The notes under the pieces: model-generated
Databases searched by the model: none
The model's input: only the letters and a program-made list of their open reading frames with translations
What the model was told of the DNA's origin: nothing
In this document: positions 1 to 7,827 of the stretch, one piece after another
How the letters are laid out: each line of letters begins with the position of its first letter
How positions within the stretch are numbered: position 1 is the stretch's first letter
Position numbers and translations under genes: made by a program
Assembly (NCBI GenBank): GCA_034002405.1
Contig: JAVFAS010000069.1
Location: 1-16,186, forward strand
From: SZUA-365 sp034002405
GTDB lineage: Bacteria > Bacteroidota > Ignavibacteria > SZUA-365
Direction: 5' to 3'
Length of the DNA stretch: 16,186 nucleotides

Positions 1-1410
1 CGCCCCCACATCCAACACCCACTCCCCCCTCCCATGCTGGTCGAAGGCGCGGTCGATGCGGAAGACGGTGCCGTAGGGAAGGAGGAAATGGAGGCCGGCG
101 CCGTAGCCGTGCGGCAGGGTGGTGGCGAAGGGACGGGCGCGCTTGTTCCAGACGGTGCCGGCGTCGAGGAAGAGCGCGGCGTAGAGGCCGAGTTTCCAGG
201 TGCGGAACTGCTTGATGGGAACTTCGGGCACGTGCAGGTAGAATCGTGGCACGATCGGAATCCGCAGTTCGGCGAACGCACCGAAGAGGTTTTCTCCCTC
301 GCGCTCCGTGTCGAAATGGCCGCGCAGTCGCTCGGAGAAGCCGAAGTAGAAATGTTCGTAATTCGGAATCGCGGGTCCGCTGCTCATCTGCACGAGCGTG
401 CGCAGGCCGAGCGAGAGTTCGCCGTACAGCAGCTGGTACCAGCGCAGGTCGATCGCGTAGGCCATCATGTCGACATCGCCGATCCCGATGCCTTTTTTCG
501 CGGCGGCCATGGCGCCGAAAATTCCGCTGGTCGGGTATTCGGCGAGGTTCCGCGTGTCATGTTTCGCGCCGATGGAGAGCGAAACGTAGCGGTCGATGCC
601 GATCGGGGAAATCGTGCGGCCGACGCGGTTTTCCGACACCTGGACGTACTGATATCCCCCGCTCATCCAGATGCTGTGGTAGGGACTGAACCGTCGCCCG
701 ATCGTCTGGAAGCCGGCGAAGCGGATTTCCCGGAAATTGGGTCCGTCGCCGCGTGAGGCGAGACTTTTGTTTTCCACGCTCGAATAGCCGAACGACGTCT
801 CCGAAAACCAGGAGTCGTGGCTTCCGCCCATGATCCAGGGATTGCCGTAGCTGAGCGAGAACCAGGGATTGTACCCGATCGCACCGCCGACGAACAGCTT
901 CTCGTTGCGCCCGCGCAGGTTGTCGTGCTTGAGACCGAGCCCGTAATTCCAGTGGTTCCAGTCGCGGTCGACGATGTCGAGCACGAGCACGGGGTAGAGA
1001 TACCAGCGCTCGTCGACCTCGATTAGCAGAATGGTGCTGTCGAGCGGCGGCCAGGAAATGTCCACCCGGTTGAAGAGCCCGAGACTGTATATCCGCGATT
1101 TCGCGTATTCAATGTCCTCGACATTGATCGTGTCGCCGACGCGAAGGGACAGCTCCCGGAGGATGATTTCGGGCTTGGTGGTCTCGTTTCCCATCACGGC
1201 GAACGCGCTGATCACGGGCGCGACCGGGAGGCTGTCAAACGCGACCGGGAGGGAATCAAACGCGACCGGGAGGCTGTCGCGCGAAAGCACGAGCGTGTCG
1301 GAAGAAATTGGGGTCTCCCCGTCCTGCTGGGCGAACAGCGTCAGCAGTGGCAGAAGCGGCGCGCACAGCGCCAATCCCAGTGCGTGCAGTATGAATCGAG
1401 GGAAACGCAT
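1..1410 (-). CDS. BamA/Omp85-family outer membrane protein, C-terminus cut by window edge
   Basis: The visible 470 residues start at ATG 1410 and run off the left edge. The last visible residues (WVLDVGA) look like the final barrel strand, so probably only a few residues are missing. The N-terminus has a hydrophobic signal-like segment (about 6-27), then a linker with three copies of DSLPVAF/P (45-65). A single POTRA-like domain follows (about 66-135; FAVMGNETTKPEI, YSLGLFNRVDI). The rest is rich in alternating aromatic and Gly strands typical of a 16-strand surface-antigen (D15) barrel. RLRGHF at 361-366 fits the conserved (V/L)RG(Y/F) loop-6 motif of Omp85 proteins. Canonical BamA has five POTRA domains and about 800 residues, so this is a short paralogue, not obviously the main assembly factor. 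It lies 31 bp after the DUF5683-like gene and probably shares its transcript. No clear Shine-Dalgarno precedes the ATG. Confidence 0.85.
   Translation of the reverse strand, partial: MRFPRFILHALGLALCAPLLPLLTLFAQQDGETPISSDTLVLSRDSLPVAFDSLPVAFDSLPVAPVISAFAVMGNETTKPEIILRELSLRVGDTINVEDIEYAKSRIYSLGLFNRVDISWPPLDSTILLIEVDERWYLYPVLVLDIVDRDWNHWNYGLGLKHDNLRGRNEKLFVGGAIGYNPWFSLSYGNPWIMGGSHDSWFSETSFGYSSVENKSLASRGDGPNFREIRFAGFQTIGRRFSPYHSIWMSGGYQYVQVSENRVGRTISPIGIDRYVSLSIGAKHDTRNLAEYPTSGIFGAMAAAKKGIGIGDVDMMAYAIDLRWYQLLYGELSLGLRTLVQMSSGPAIPNYEHFYFGFSERLRGHFDTEREGENLFGAFAELRIPIVPRFYLHVPEVPIKQFRTWKLGLYAALFLDAGTVWNKRARPFATTLPHGYGAGLHFLLPYGTVFRIDRAFDQHGRGEWVLDVGA
1220..1282. repeat. Three tandem 21-bp repeats inside the Omp85-like gene
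   Basis: Three consecutive 21-bp units start at 1220, 1241 and 1262, each beginning gcgaccggga. They differ at only a few bases. Read on the minus strand they encode DSLPVAF, DSLPVAF and DSLPVAP, forming the linker between the signal peptide and the POTRA domain. The unit is a multiple of three, so copy-number change would keep the reading frame. Confidence 0.9.
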
Positions 1411-1441
1411 GCGCGGGGGTGCGATGGCCGTGCGGGAGGGG

Positions 1442-2350
1442 TCAGAAACGGACCGAAAAACACGCGGAGGCAGCGAGTCCCGCACGTCCGTCGGGCAGAC
1501 GCTCGAGCTGCGCGCCCGAATGCAGTTCGATGTGCTCGTTGAAGCGTGCCGCGGCCCAGGCGGCGTCGACCGCGCTGAGCACGTGATTGAGGATGAGCAG
1601 GTTCACCAGCAGGTCGGCCGTGTCGTAATGGCTGTTGGCGTCTCCGCGCATGTCCGAATAATAGAGAAACTTGTCCGATGGAAACCAGTAATCCCCGTTC
1701 TGCTTGTCGATCCACCCGTAGGAGTACTGGTTGTACTTCCCGATCAGTTCGTAATACTGCTGCTCGCCGTAGGCCGGCAGACGGTGGGAGAATTGCGGGA
1801 TGGCCATTTCCGTCGTGTGCATCTGTTCCCAGTTCACCCGCTGCCATTCGGGGAGTCCGGGCGTCGTTTCGTCGATATCGATGTGCACGGCGTTTTCCCC
1901 GCCGGGGAAATTCCGCGCGTTGTCGTTGAGCCACTTCGCGTACTTGACCACGCTCCAATGCGCGTCGGCGTAGGCGCGGTATTCGGTGGTTCGTTCGTCC
2001 CCCAGTCGGTTTTCGTTGATATTGAAATACCACCCGGCACCCTCGAGCGCGGCGAAGAGCCCGGCCAGCCAGTAACTGCCCGCATAGAGTTCGCCCGTTC
2101 CCGGCACGATGGCGGAAAACACCGCGGCGAGCAGCGGCGAGCGACGGGAGGCCAGGCCGCGCGGCGGCGCCATGAAGGCCGGGGGGACGCCGGCGGCGAG
2201 GTCGGGTGCGGCAACCGTTTCGTCGAGGGCCGTGCCGTACCCCTTCATTTCGAGCGCGAGCGAGGTCGGTGCCGTCGGGATCGGACGATCGGCATGCTGG
2301 GCGTGAAGAAAGACCGGGAAAACGGAGAACAGGAGGAGAATATATTTCAT
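1442..2350 (-). CDS. DUF5683-like secreted/membrane protein
   Basis: This 302-residue protein starts at ATG 2350, 7 bp after the dnaB stop. A longer open frame continues upstream but only by overlapping dnaB, and MKYILLLFSVFPVFLHAQ is a convincing signal peptide, so the short start is chosen. Residues 70-110 hold a hydrophobic stretch with a PGTGELYAGSYWLAG core (83-97), resembling the PGxGQxYxGxxxKG pattern of DUF5683 proteins common in Bacteroidota and relatives. The middle (110-245) is rich in Tyr, Trp and Asn. A second hydrophobic segment lies at 244-270, and the chain ends in Phe. No catalytic motif is visible and the function is unknown. Its position between dnaB and the Omp85-like gene suggests an envelope role. 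The DUF5683 assignment is by pattern only. Confidence 0.7.
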   Translation of the reverse strand: MKYILLLFSVFPVFLHAQHADRPIPTAPTSLALEMKGYGTALDETVAAPDLAAGVPPAFMAPPRGLASRRSPLLAAVFSAIVPGTGELYAGSYWLAGLFAALEGAGWYFNINENRLGDERTTEYRAYADAHWSVVKYAKWLNDNARNFPGGENAVHIDIDETTPGLPEWQRVNWEQMHTTEMAIPQFSHRLPAYGEQQYYELIGKYNQYSYGWIDKQNGDYWFPSDKFLYYSDMRGDANSHYDTADLLVNLLILNHVLSAVDAAWAAARFNEHIELHSGAQLERLPDGRAGLAASACFSVRF

Positions 2351-2357
2351 GCGGGAC

Positions 2358-3899
2358 TCAGAATGTGACTTCCTCCTCGGGGGGTGGCAGTGCCGCGCCC
2401 GGGAAGCGGGTTTCCAGATTTTCGAAGCGCGCGTATTCGGGAATCCACGCGAGATTGACCTCGCCGATCTCCCCGTTCCGCTGCTTGGCGATAATGACCG
2501 ACGCGCGGCCGCGCTCCTCGGGCGGCGCATCCTGGTCCTTGTTGCGATGAATGAACATCACCACGTCGGCGTCCTGTTCGATCGCCCCCGACTCGCGAAG
2601 ATCAGCGAGCATCGGCTTACCGCCGGTGCGCTGCTCGACGCTGCGGTTGAGCTGCGACAGGGCCATGACCGGGACGTTCAGGTCCTTGGCGAGTCCCTTC
2701 AACGAACGGCTGATCGAGGCGATTTCCCGCTCGCGGCTCTCGCGCACCATCGGCGCGGTCATCAGCTGCAGGTAGTCGATGACGATCATGCCGACCTTGT
2801 GCTCATGCACCATGCGCCGGGCCTTGGCGCGAAGTTCGAGGATGGAGATACCGGGCGTGTCGTCGATGAAGATCGGCGCGCGCTCGAGCTTGCCGACATA
2901 GCTCGCCAGCTTCGCGAAGGCGGCCTCGGTGACGCGGCCGGTGCGGACGGATTGGATGTCGACGCGGGCCTCGGCGCAGAGCAACCGCAGAGCCAGCTGT
3001 TCGCTCGACATTTCGAGACTGAAGATGCCGATCGGCACGTTCTCCTCGACCGCGGCGTTGCGGGCGAGAGACAGCGCGAGCGCGGTTTTGCCCATCGAGG
3101 GACGCGCGGCGAGGACGATGAAATCGGTTTTCTGCCATCCGCCGGTCTTGTGATCGAGTTCGTGATACCCGGTCGGGACACCGGTCACGCCGGTGTGTTC
3201 CTTGCGGATCTGATCGATCTTGTGCAGCAGGGGTTTGACAATCTGCGGGAGGGACTCGAAGCTCTGCTTGATGTAGCTCTCCGACAGCGCGAAGATTTTC
3301 TCTTCGGCCTGGTCGATCAGCTCGAAGGCATCGGCACTTTCGAGGTAAGCGTCGCTGACAATGCCGGTGGAGATTTCAATCAGATGCCGCTTGATGGCCT
3401 TCTCGAGCACGATGCGGCAGTGATACTCCACATGCGCGGGCGAGACGACCTCACTGGTCAACTCGGTGAGATAATAGAGGCCGCCCACCCCTTCGAGTTT
3501 CTCCCAGCGCCGCAGCACGTCGCCCACGGTGATCAGGTCGATCGGTTGCTGTTTCTGGAACAGCTCGACGATTGCGTCGAAAATTGTCCGATGTGCTTCC
3601 TTGTAGAAAGCCTCGCGCGTCAGCAGCGAGAGCACATTCGACACCGTTGCCTCGGGCTGCAACAGCATCGCGCCGAGCACGGCCATTTCCACGTCAACCG
3701 CCTGCGGCGGCACGCGTCCCGCCACCGACGAGCCGTCGGATCTCCCCGACGTTCCCGCACCGTCGCCACGCGCCGCGGTGCGCACGAATCCACCATCGCC
3801 CGACATACCGGGATCCGGATCGGCATGCGGCGGCGCGGCTGGAGTGGCCTCGCTGCCTGCGGGAAGCTCTTGATCTTCGGGAATATCGGACGGCGTCAC
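2358..3899 (-). CDS. dnaB: Replicative DNA helicase DnaB
   Basis: The ring helicase that unwinds DNA at the replication fork and recruits primase. It is 513 residues. The DnaB N-terminal domain spans about 62-165 (PPQAVDVEMAVLGAML), followed by a linker and the RecA-like ATPase domain (about 240-495). That domain carries Walker A ARPSMGKT (265-272), SLEMSSEQ (294-301), Walker B MIVIDYLQL (371-379) and an arginine-finger region LRESGAIEQDAD (434-445). No intein interrupts it. The first 60 residues are an unusual Pro/Ala/Gly/Asp-rich extension not needed for the fold. The start used is GTG at 3899, just after an in-frame stop. ATG 3806 (residue 32) is an alternative, and neither has a clear Shine-Dalgarno. 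It follows udg by 67 bp and precedes the DUF5683-like gene by 7 bp. Confidence 0.95.
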   Translation of the reverse strand: MTPSDIPEDQELPAGSEATPAAPPHADPDPGMSGDGGFVRTAARGDGAGTSGRSDGSSVAGRVPPQAVDVEMAVLGAMLLQPEATVSNVLSLLTREAFYKEAHRTIFDAIVELFQKQQPIDLITVGDVLRRWEKLEGVGGLYYLTELTSEVVSPAHVEYHCRIVLEKAIKRHLIEISTGIVSDAYLESADAFELIDQAEEKIFALSESYIKQSFESLPQIVKPLLHKIDQIRKEHTGVTGVPTGYHELDHKTGGWQKTDFIVLAARPSMGKTALALSLARNAAVEENVPIGIFSLEMSSEQLALRLLCAEARVDIQSVRTGRVTEAAFAKLASYVGKLERAPIFIDDTPGISILELRAKARRMVHEHKVGMIVIDYLQLMTAPMVRESREREIASISRSLKGLAKDLNVPVMALSQLNRSVEQRTGGKPMLADLRESGAIEQDADVVMFIHRNKDQDAPPEERGRASVIIAKQRNGEIGEVNLAWIPEYARFENLETRFPGAALPPPEEEVTF

Positions 3900-3966
3900 G
3901 GCAGTCTGCTCGCGGGTCTATGGAAAATGGTATCTCTGAAATGTACGGAGCGGGGACGCGACTTCC

Positions 3967-4677
3967 TCACCCTTTTGCCATCAGGTCATCGTACAGCGCC
4001 CGGAATTTCTGCATATCCTCCCAGGTGGGACGCTTCCAGTTCGGATTGCGGAGCAGTGCGGCGGGATGGTAGGTCACCACAAGCGGAATGCCCTGATAGG
4101 AATGCACCCGGGCGCGCAGCGTGGTCAACGAGTCGGAGGTGCGCAAGAGTGTCTGTGCCGCGATGCGTCCCAGCGCCAGCATGATTTTCGGCCGCAGGAT
4201 TTCGAGCTGCTTGTGCAGATAGGGCTCGCACTGCTCGACCTCGCTCGCGAGGGGATCCCGATTGTTGGGCGGTCGGCATTTGAGGATGTTGCAGATGAAC
4301 ACGTCTTCCCGCTGGAATTGCACCGCCTCGAGGATTTTGGTGAGCAGTTGTCCCGCCCGACCGACAAAGGGCTCACCCTGCTTGTCCTCGTCCGCCCCCG
4401 GCGCCTCGCCGACAATCACGACATCAGCATCCGGATTTCCGGCACCGAAGACGAAGCGGTTGCGCGTTTCGGCGAGCGGACATTTCCGGCAATCATGAAT
4501 GCGCGTTTCGAGATCCGCGAGCGTCGCCGCCGCGGTCCATGCCTCCGCCACCGCGCCGCCGATCTCGGTCAGTCCCTGCGCGGCCAGCGCGGCCTGACGC
4601 AACACCGTTTCATCGATGTACAGCTCGTCACCGTGCAGTTGCTTCTGCTGGCGGAGATATCGGTGAAGGTCGGTCAT
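3967..4677 (-). CDS. udg: Family 4 (Fe-S) uracil-DNA glycosylase
   Basis: Removes uracil produced by cytosine deamination, starting base-excision repair. The 236-residue protein has the family 4 motifs GEAPGADEDKQGEPFVGRAG (90-109) and HPAALLRN (204-211). Cys63 and Cys66 (CRKC) with Cys134 and Cys150 match the spacing of the [4Fe-4S] ligands of thermophile family 4 enzymes; Cys129 is extra. About 60 residues precede the first Cys pair, longer than in minimal family members, and this N-terminal segment is predicted mainly helical by composition. The ATG at 4677 lies only 5 bp from a heptanucleotide array, which therefore occupies the whole ribosome-binding region. No Shine-Dalgarno is visible. 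Located between coaBC and dnaB on the same strand. Confidence 0.93.
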   Translation of the reverse strand: MTDLHRYLRQQKQLHGDELYIDETVLRQAALAAQGLTEIGGAVAEAWTAAATLADLETRIHDCRKCPLAETRNRFVFGAGNPDADVVIVGEAPGADEDKQGEPFVGRAGQLLTKILEAVQFQREDVFICNILKCRPPNNRDPLASEVEQCEPYLHKQLEILRPKIMLALGRIAAQTLLRTSDSLTTLRARVHSYQGIPLVVTYHPAALLRNPNWKRPTWEDMQKFRALYDDLMAKG

Positions 4678-4682
4678 GGATG

Positions 4683-4763
4683 ATGGCTGTTGGCTGTTGG
4701 CTGTTGGCTGTTGGCTGTTGGCTGTTGGCTGTTGGCTGTTGGCGATTGACTGATGGCTGATGG
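4683..4763. repeat. Heptanucleotide tandem array (ATGGCTG/TTGGCTG), 11 units
   Basis: Eleven in-register 7-bp units run from 4683 to 4759: one ATGGCTG, seven identical TTGGCTG, TTGGCGA, TTGACTG and ATGGCTG, plus a partial unit ATGG to 4763. The array fills nearly all of the 87-bp gap between the coaBC stop (4765) and the udg start (4677). It contains no spacers and no recognisable gene. The same unit type recurs at 14225-14315. Confidence 0.95.
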
Positions 4764-4764
4764 A

Positions 4765-5988
4765 TCACGGATGCAGGGTGCGGGCGTGGTCGAGGATGCG
4801 GTCGGCGAGGGTGGCCTTCGGCATCAGCGGCAACGCCTCGGCGCGGCCGTCGGCGAAGAGCAGCGTGGCGACGTTGGTATCGGAGCCGAAGGCGGCACCG
4901 GGCACACGGGGATTATTGAGGACAATCAAATCCGCATTTTTTTCCCGCAGCTTGCGTTCGGCATTCGCGCGCTCGTTTTCGGTTTCCAAGGCAAATCCCA
5001 CGAGCACCGCGCCCGGCTTGAGACCGTTACCCTTCCGGTCGCCGAGCGCACGGAGGATGTCCGGCGTCCTGCGCAGTTCGAGCGTCATTCCTCCGGCGGT
5101 GGATTCTTCTTTCTTGATCTTCTCCGCGGCGGGAGCGACGGGTGCGAAATCGGCCACGGCGGCACTGAGGATGAGGATATCCTGCACATCGGCGTGCTGC
5201 ATCACCGCGGCGTGCATGTCCCCGGCACCGGTCACATCGATGCGGTCGACACCACGTGGCGTGGGCAGTCCGACCGGTCCGGCAACCAGCGTCACGGTGG
5301 CGCCGCGGCGCGCGGCCGCTTCCGCGACCGCGAAGCCCATCTTTCCCGAGCTGTGGTTGCCGATGAACCGCACGGGATCGATGGCCTCGTAGGTTGGTCC
5401 CGCCGTCACCAGAACCTTCTTCCCCACAAGATCGCCGGCGTGTGCCGTGAAGAACGATGCAACCGCCTCCATCAGCACGGGGAGATCGGGCAGTCGGCCC
5501 GGACCCACCAGTCCACTCGCGAGGTCACCACTTTCGGGCTCGATGATGTGCGCGCCACGGCGGCGAAGAATCGCGAGGTTCTCCTGCGTGGCGGAATGCA
5601 CGTACATGTCGGTGTCCATCGCCGGCGCGAGCATCAGCGGACAACGCACCGCCAGTGCGAGGGAGGTCAGGGCGTTGTCGGCCAGACCGTGCGCGAGTTT
5701 GGCGATGCTGTTGGCCGACGCGGGCGCGACGAGCAGGAGGTCCGCCCACACCCCGAGATGGATGTGCCAGGTCCCTTTCGCCCGGTCGGCGGGAAACATG
5801 TCGAGCACGACGTCGGCCTGGCTGAGCGTGGCCAGTGTGAGCGGGGTGATGAATTCGCGGGCGGAGGGTGTCATGACCACGCGCACCGCGGCGCCGGCTT
5901 TTACCAGTTCGCGCAGCAACAGCGCCGACTTGTAGGCGGCGATGCTGCCGGTCACGCCGAGAATGATATGTTTGTCGCGGAGTGACAC
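4765..5988 (-). CDS. coaBC: Bifunctional phosphopantothenoylcysteine decarboxylase / phosphopantothenate-cysteine ligase
   Basis: Catalyses two steps of coenzyme A synthesis: joining cysteine to 4'-phosphopantothenate (CoaB) and decarboxylating the product (CoaC). It is 407 residues, the usual length. The flavoprotein CoaC half (1-185) shows GVTGSIAAYK, active-site His75 in WHIHLGVWAD and PASANSIAK (89-97). The CoaB half (about 188-400) shows KVLVTAGPTYEAIDPVR, NHSSGKMG and AAVADFAP followed by KIKK. Two CoaC positions differ from E. coli: Asp125 in PAMD where E. coli has Asn125, and Ser158 in LASGL where E. coli has Cys158. From memory, both changes also occur in Bacteroidota enzymes, so inactivity is unlikely. 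The start is GTG 5988, 11 bp after the rpoZ stop. Confidence 0.95.
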   Translation of the reverse strand: MSLRDKHIILGVTGSIAAYKSALLLRELVKAGAAVRVVMTPSAREFITPLTLATLSQADVVLDMFPADRAKGTWHIHLGVWADLLLVAPASANSIAKLAHGLADNALTSLALAVRCPLMLAPAMDTDMYVHSATQENLAILRRRGAHIIEPESGDLASGLVGPGRLPDLPVLMEAVASFFTAHAGDLVGKKVLVTAGPTYEAIDPVRFIGNHSSGKMGFAVAEAAARRGATVTLVAGPVGLPTPRGVDRIDVTGAGDMHAAVMQHADVQDILILSAAVADFAPVAPAAEKIKKEESTAGGMTLELRRTPDILRALGDRKGNGLKPGAVLVGFALETENERANAERKLREKNADLIVLNNPRVPGAAFGSDTNVATLLFADGRAEALPLMPKATLADRILDHARTLHP

Positions 5989-5999
5989 GTCCGCGATCG

Positions 6000-6290
6000 T
6001 CAGTCTTCCTTGTAGCGGTAGGTAATGCGCTCGGTCATCAAATCGTCCACCGCGCGCTGGGTGGGCTTGGCCATTTTCTCGAACTCGATGCTGATGCGCA
6101 TCTGCTCGGGATTGTTCTCGATTTCTTCTTCCGAATCGGAGCGGGTCGTGAACATCTCGAGTTCCTGGTTGAGGCTGATCTTCATCTCTTCGTTGATCTG
6201 GCGTGCACGGTTGGAAAGCACCACGATGGCTTCGTAGATATTTTCGGCATGTGAGTCGATGACCGACAGATCAAGGGGAGAAAGAGACAT
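6000..6290 (-). CDS. rpoZ: RNA polymerase omega subunit (RpoZ/Rpb6-like)
   Basis: A small subunit that helps beta-prime fold and assemble into RNA polymerase. It is 96 residues. The conserved core is NIYEAIVVLSNRARQINEEM (17-36), matching the omega/Rpb6 helix pattern, with a C-terminal KPTQRAVDDLMTERITYRY segment typical of the Bacteroidota/Chlorobiota form. An acidic stretch lies at 51-60. ATG 6290 is preceded by a good Shine-Dalgarno (AGGAG, 6 bases before the start codon). It sits 43 bp after gmk and 11 bp before coaBC, the usual gmk-rpoZ-coaBC neighbourhood seen in many bacteria. Confidence 0.88.
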   Translation of the reverse strand: MSLSPLDLSVIDSHAENIYEAIVVLSNRARQINEEMKISLNQELEMFTTRSDSEEEIENNPEQMRISIEFEKMAKPTQRAVDDLMTERITYRYKED

Positions 6291-6296
6291 GGGAGC

Positions 6297-6301
6297 TCCT
6301 G
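6297..6301 (-). promoter_or_regulatory. rpoZ Shine-Dalgarno site
   Basis: The minus strand reads AGGAG followed by six bases and then ATG 6290. This is one of the clearest ribosome-binding sites in the window and fixes the rpoZ start. Confidence 0.75.
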
Positions 6302-6333
6302 ATTTATGATGAAACGTACGTGTCAGTTCCTGT

Positions 6334-6897
6334 TCATGGACGCGGCGCGGTCAGATGGGGGGTGATGAGGTCCGCCACCGCGGGAATCGATCGCGCCAGA
6401 TCGTCATTGAGCACGATATGATCGAATTGCCTGGCCTGGTCGAGTTCCCAGGCCGCGCGCTGCATGCGGCGCGCGATCACATCCGCGTCGTCAGTGCCTC
6501 GATGCTCGAGCCGTTGCCGCAGCGCCGCGAGACTCGGGGGTTGGATGAAAATCGTCACGGCTTCGTCGCCATAGAGGCGCTTGATCGACAGCGCGCCCTT
6601 GACATCGATGTCGAACAGCATGTGACCGGCCTCCGCGCGCACGCGATCGATCTCCGAACGCAGCGTGCCGTAGAGGTTGCCATAGATCTCCTCCCACTCG
6701 ACCAGACCACCCGCGGCGATGCGGGATTCGAAGTCCTCGCGCGTGAGGAAAAAGTAATCCTTTCCCTCGACCTCGCGCGGACGTCGCGTACGCGTGGTGG
6801 CCGAGATCGAGAATCGCAGCGCGGGAAACTGGCGGAGGATGTTCCGCGCGATGGTGGTCTTTCCGGCGCCGCTCGGGGCGGACAGGGCAAACAGCAT
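6334..6897 (-). CDS. gmk: Guanylate kinase
   Basis: Phosphorylates GMP to GDP with ATP in purine nucleotide synthesis and recycling. It is 187 residues, close to the usual 190-210. The P-loop is SAPSGAGKTT (6-15). GMP-binding residues lie in SATTRTRRPREVEGKDYFFL (32-51) and EWEEIYGNLYGT (67-78), and the lid and core region includes LFDIDVKGA. The N-terminus is very short before the P-loop, but an in-frame stop lies three codons upstream, so ATG 6897 is the first possible ATG. It follows the yicC stop by 6 bp, indicating translational coupling, and precedes rpoZ by 43 bp. Confidence 0.95.
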   Translation of the reverse strand: MLFALSAPSGAGKTTIARNILRQFPALRFSISATTRTRRPREVEGKDYFFLTREDFESRIAAGGLVEWEEIYGNLYGTLRSEIDRVRAEAGHMLFDIDVKGALSIKRLYGDEAVTIFIQPPSLAALRQRLEHRGTDDADVIARRMQRAAWELDQARQFDHIVLNDDLARSIPAVADLITPHLTAPRP

Positions 6898-6903
6898 CGA
6901 CGG

Positions 6904-7785
6904 TTACTCGATGTTCTGAATCTGTTCGCGGATGCGTTCCAGTTCTTCCTTGATGCCGACCACCGTGTGGGCAACGTCGGCCTCGTAACTTTTCGAGCTG
7001 ATGGTATTGGCCTCGCGATTCATTTCCTGGAGGAGGAAGGACAGCTTGCGTCCTTCCGACACCTCCGAGGTCAGCATCTCGAGGAAAAATTTCGTGTGGC
7101 TGCGGAAGCGGACAAGTTCCTCGGTGATATCCATTTTATCCGCGAGCAGCGCGATTTCCATGTCCAGGCGTGCGGGATCGATCTTCTCCTCCGCCAGCAG
7201 GTTGCGCAGGCGTTCCTGCAGCTTGTCGCGTTGCACCGCCGCGCGTCCCTCGGCGATCGTGGCGATATGGTCGATCCCGATTTCCATGATGCGGACACGT
7301 TCGGTCAGGTCGCGTGTCAGTTCCTCTCCCTCCTTCCGGCGCATCTCGAACAGCGCCGCCACCGCTTGCTCCACCGCGTCGACAACCAGCGCCCATTCCG
7401 CGTCGGGCAGTCCATCCTGGGCATCCATCGTGAACACGTCGGAGAACTTCAGCAGATGGTCGAGGGTGACCTCCTCGGTCAGCCCGGCCACATCCCGCAG
7501 CGTGGTCAGCAATCCGTAATAGGCCTTCACCGCCTCGGGCGCGACCTGCATGCCGTTTTCCACCACGTCCCCGTCACGGTCCACGCTCAACGTCAGATTG
7601 ATCTTGCCGCGTTTGAGCCGGGCGCGCACGAGTTCCTTCAGATCGAGTTCGCGGCTCTGCAGATGCTTCGGTACGCGGGCGGTGAACTCATAGAAGCGGC
7701 TGTTGACCGAGCGGATTTCCACCGTCACCGTCATCCCGTCGCCGGTCACGGTCGCATTTCCGAATCCTGTCATGCTGATAAGCAT
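6904..7785 (-). CDS. yicC: YicC/YloC-family endoribonuclease
   Basis: A 293-residue member of the YicC family; E. coli YicC is an RNase involved in small-RNA turnover. The N-terminal YicC domain opens with MTGFG (5-9) and continues EIRSVNSRFYEF. The C-terminal DUF1732 region ends with EGRKLSFLLQEMNREANTIS and a coiled helix. These are the most conserved family segments. ATG 7785 is preceded by an AGGTGA-like site about six bases upstream; an internal ATG at 7773 would remove four residues and is less likely. It is the first gene of the minus-strand run, 6 bp ahead of gmk, which is the common pairing. The precise substrate in this organism cannot be told from the sequence. Confidence 0.93.
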   Translation of the reverse strand: MLISMTGFGNATVTGDGMTVTVEIRSVNSRFYEFTARVPKHLQSRELDLKELVRARLKRGKINLTLSVDRDGDVVENGMQVAPEAVKAYYGLLTTLRDVAGLTEEVTLDHLLKFSDVFTMDAQDGLPDAEWALVVDAVEQAVAALFEMRRKEGEELTRDLTERVRIMEIGIDHIATIAEGRAAVQRDKLQERLRNLLAEEKIDPARLDMEIALLADKMDITEELVRFRSHTKFFLEMLTSEVSEGRKLSFLLQEMNREANTISSKSYEADVAHTVVGIKEELERIREQIQNIE

Positions 7786-7827
7786 CCGCGGTCACCTGAA
7801 GTTGTGCGCAAGTCGTTACGAACCGGA

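Noticed and set aside
2349..4184. Long plus-strand open frame (611 codons) opposite dnaB
   Set aside because: It is antisense to a fully conserved dnaB, its predicted protein is His/Arg/Asp-rich without a domain, and such frames are expected from GC-rich codon bias.
4539..4760. Small open frame encoding repeated WLLAVGC peptide
   Set aside because: It is a translation of the TTGGCTG array, which is open in all frames in this orientation, plus udg antisense.
4753..5985. Plus-strand open frame of 410 codons opposite coaBC
   Set aside because: It mirrors coaBC, shows no recognisable motif, and has the usual antisense composition.
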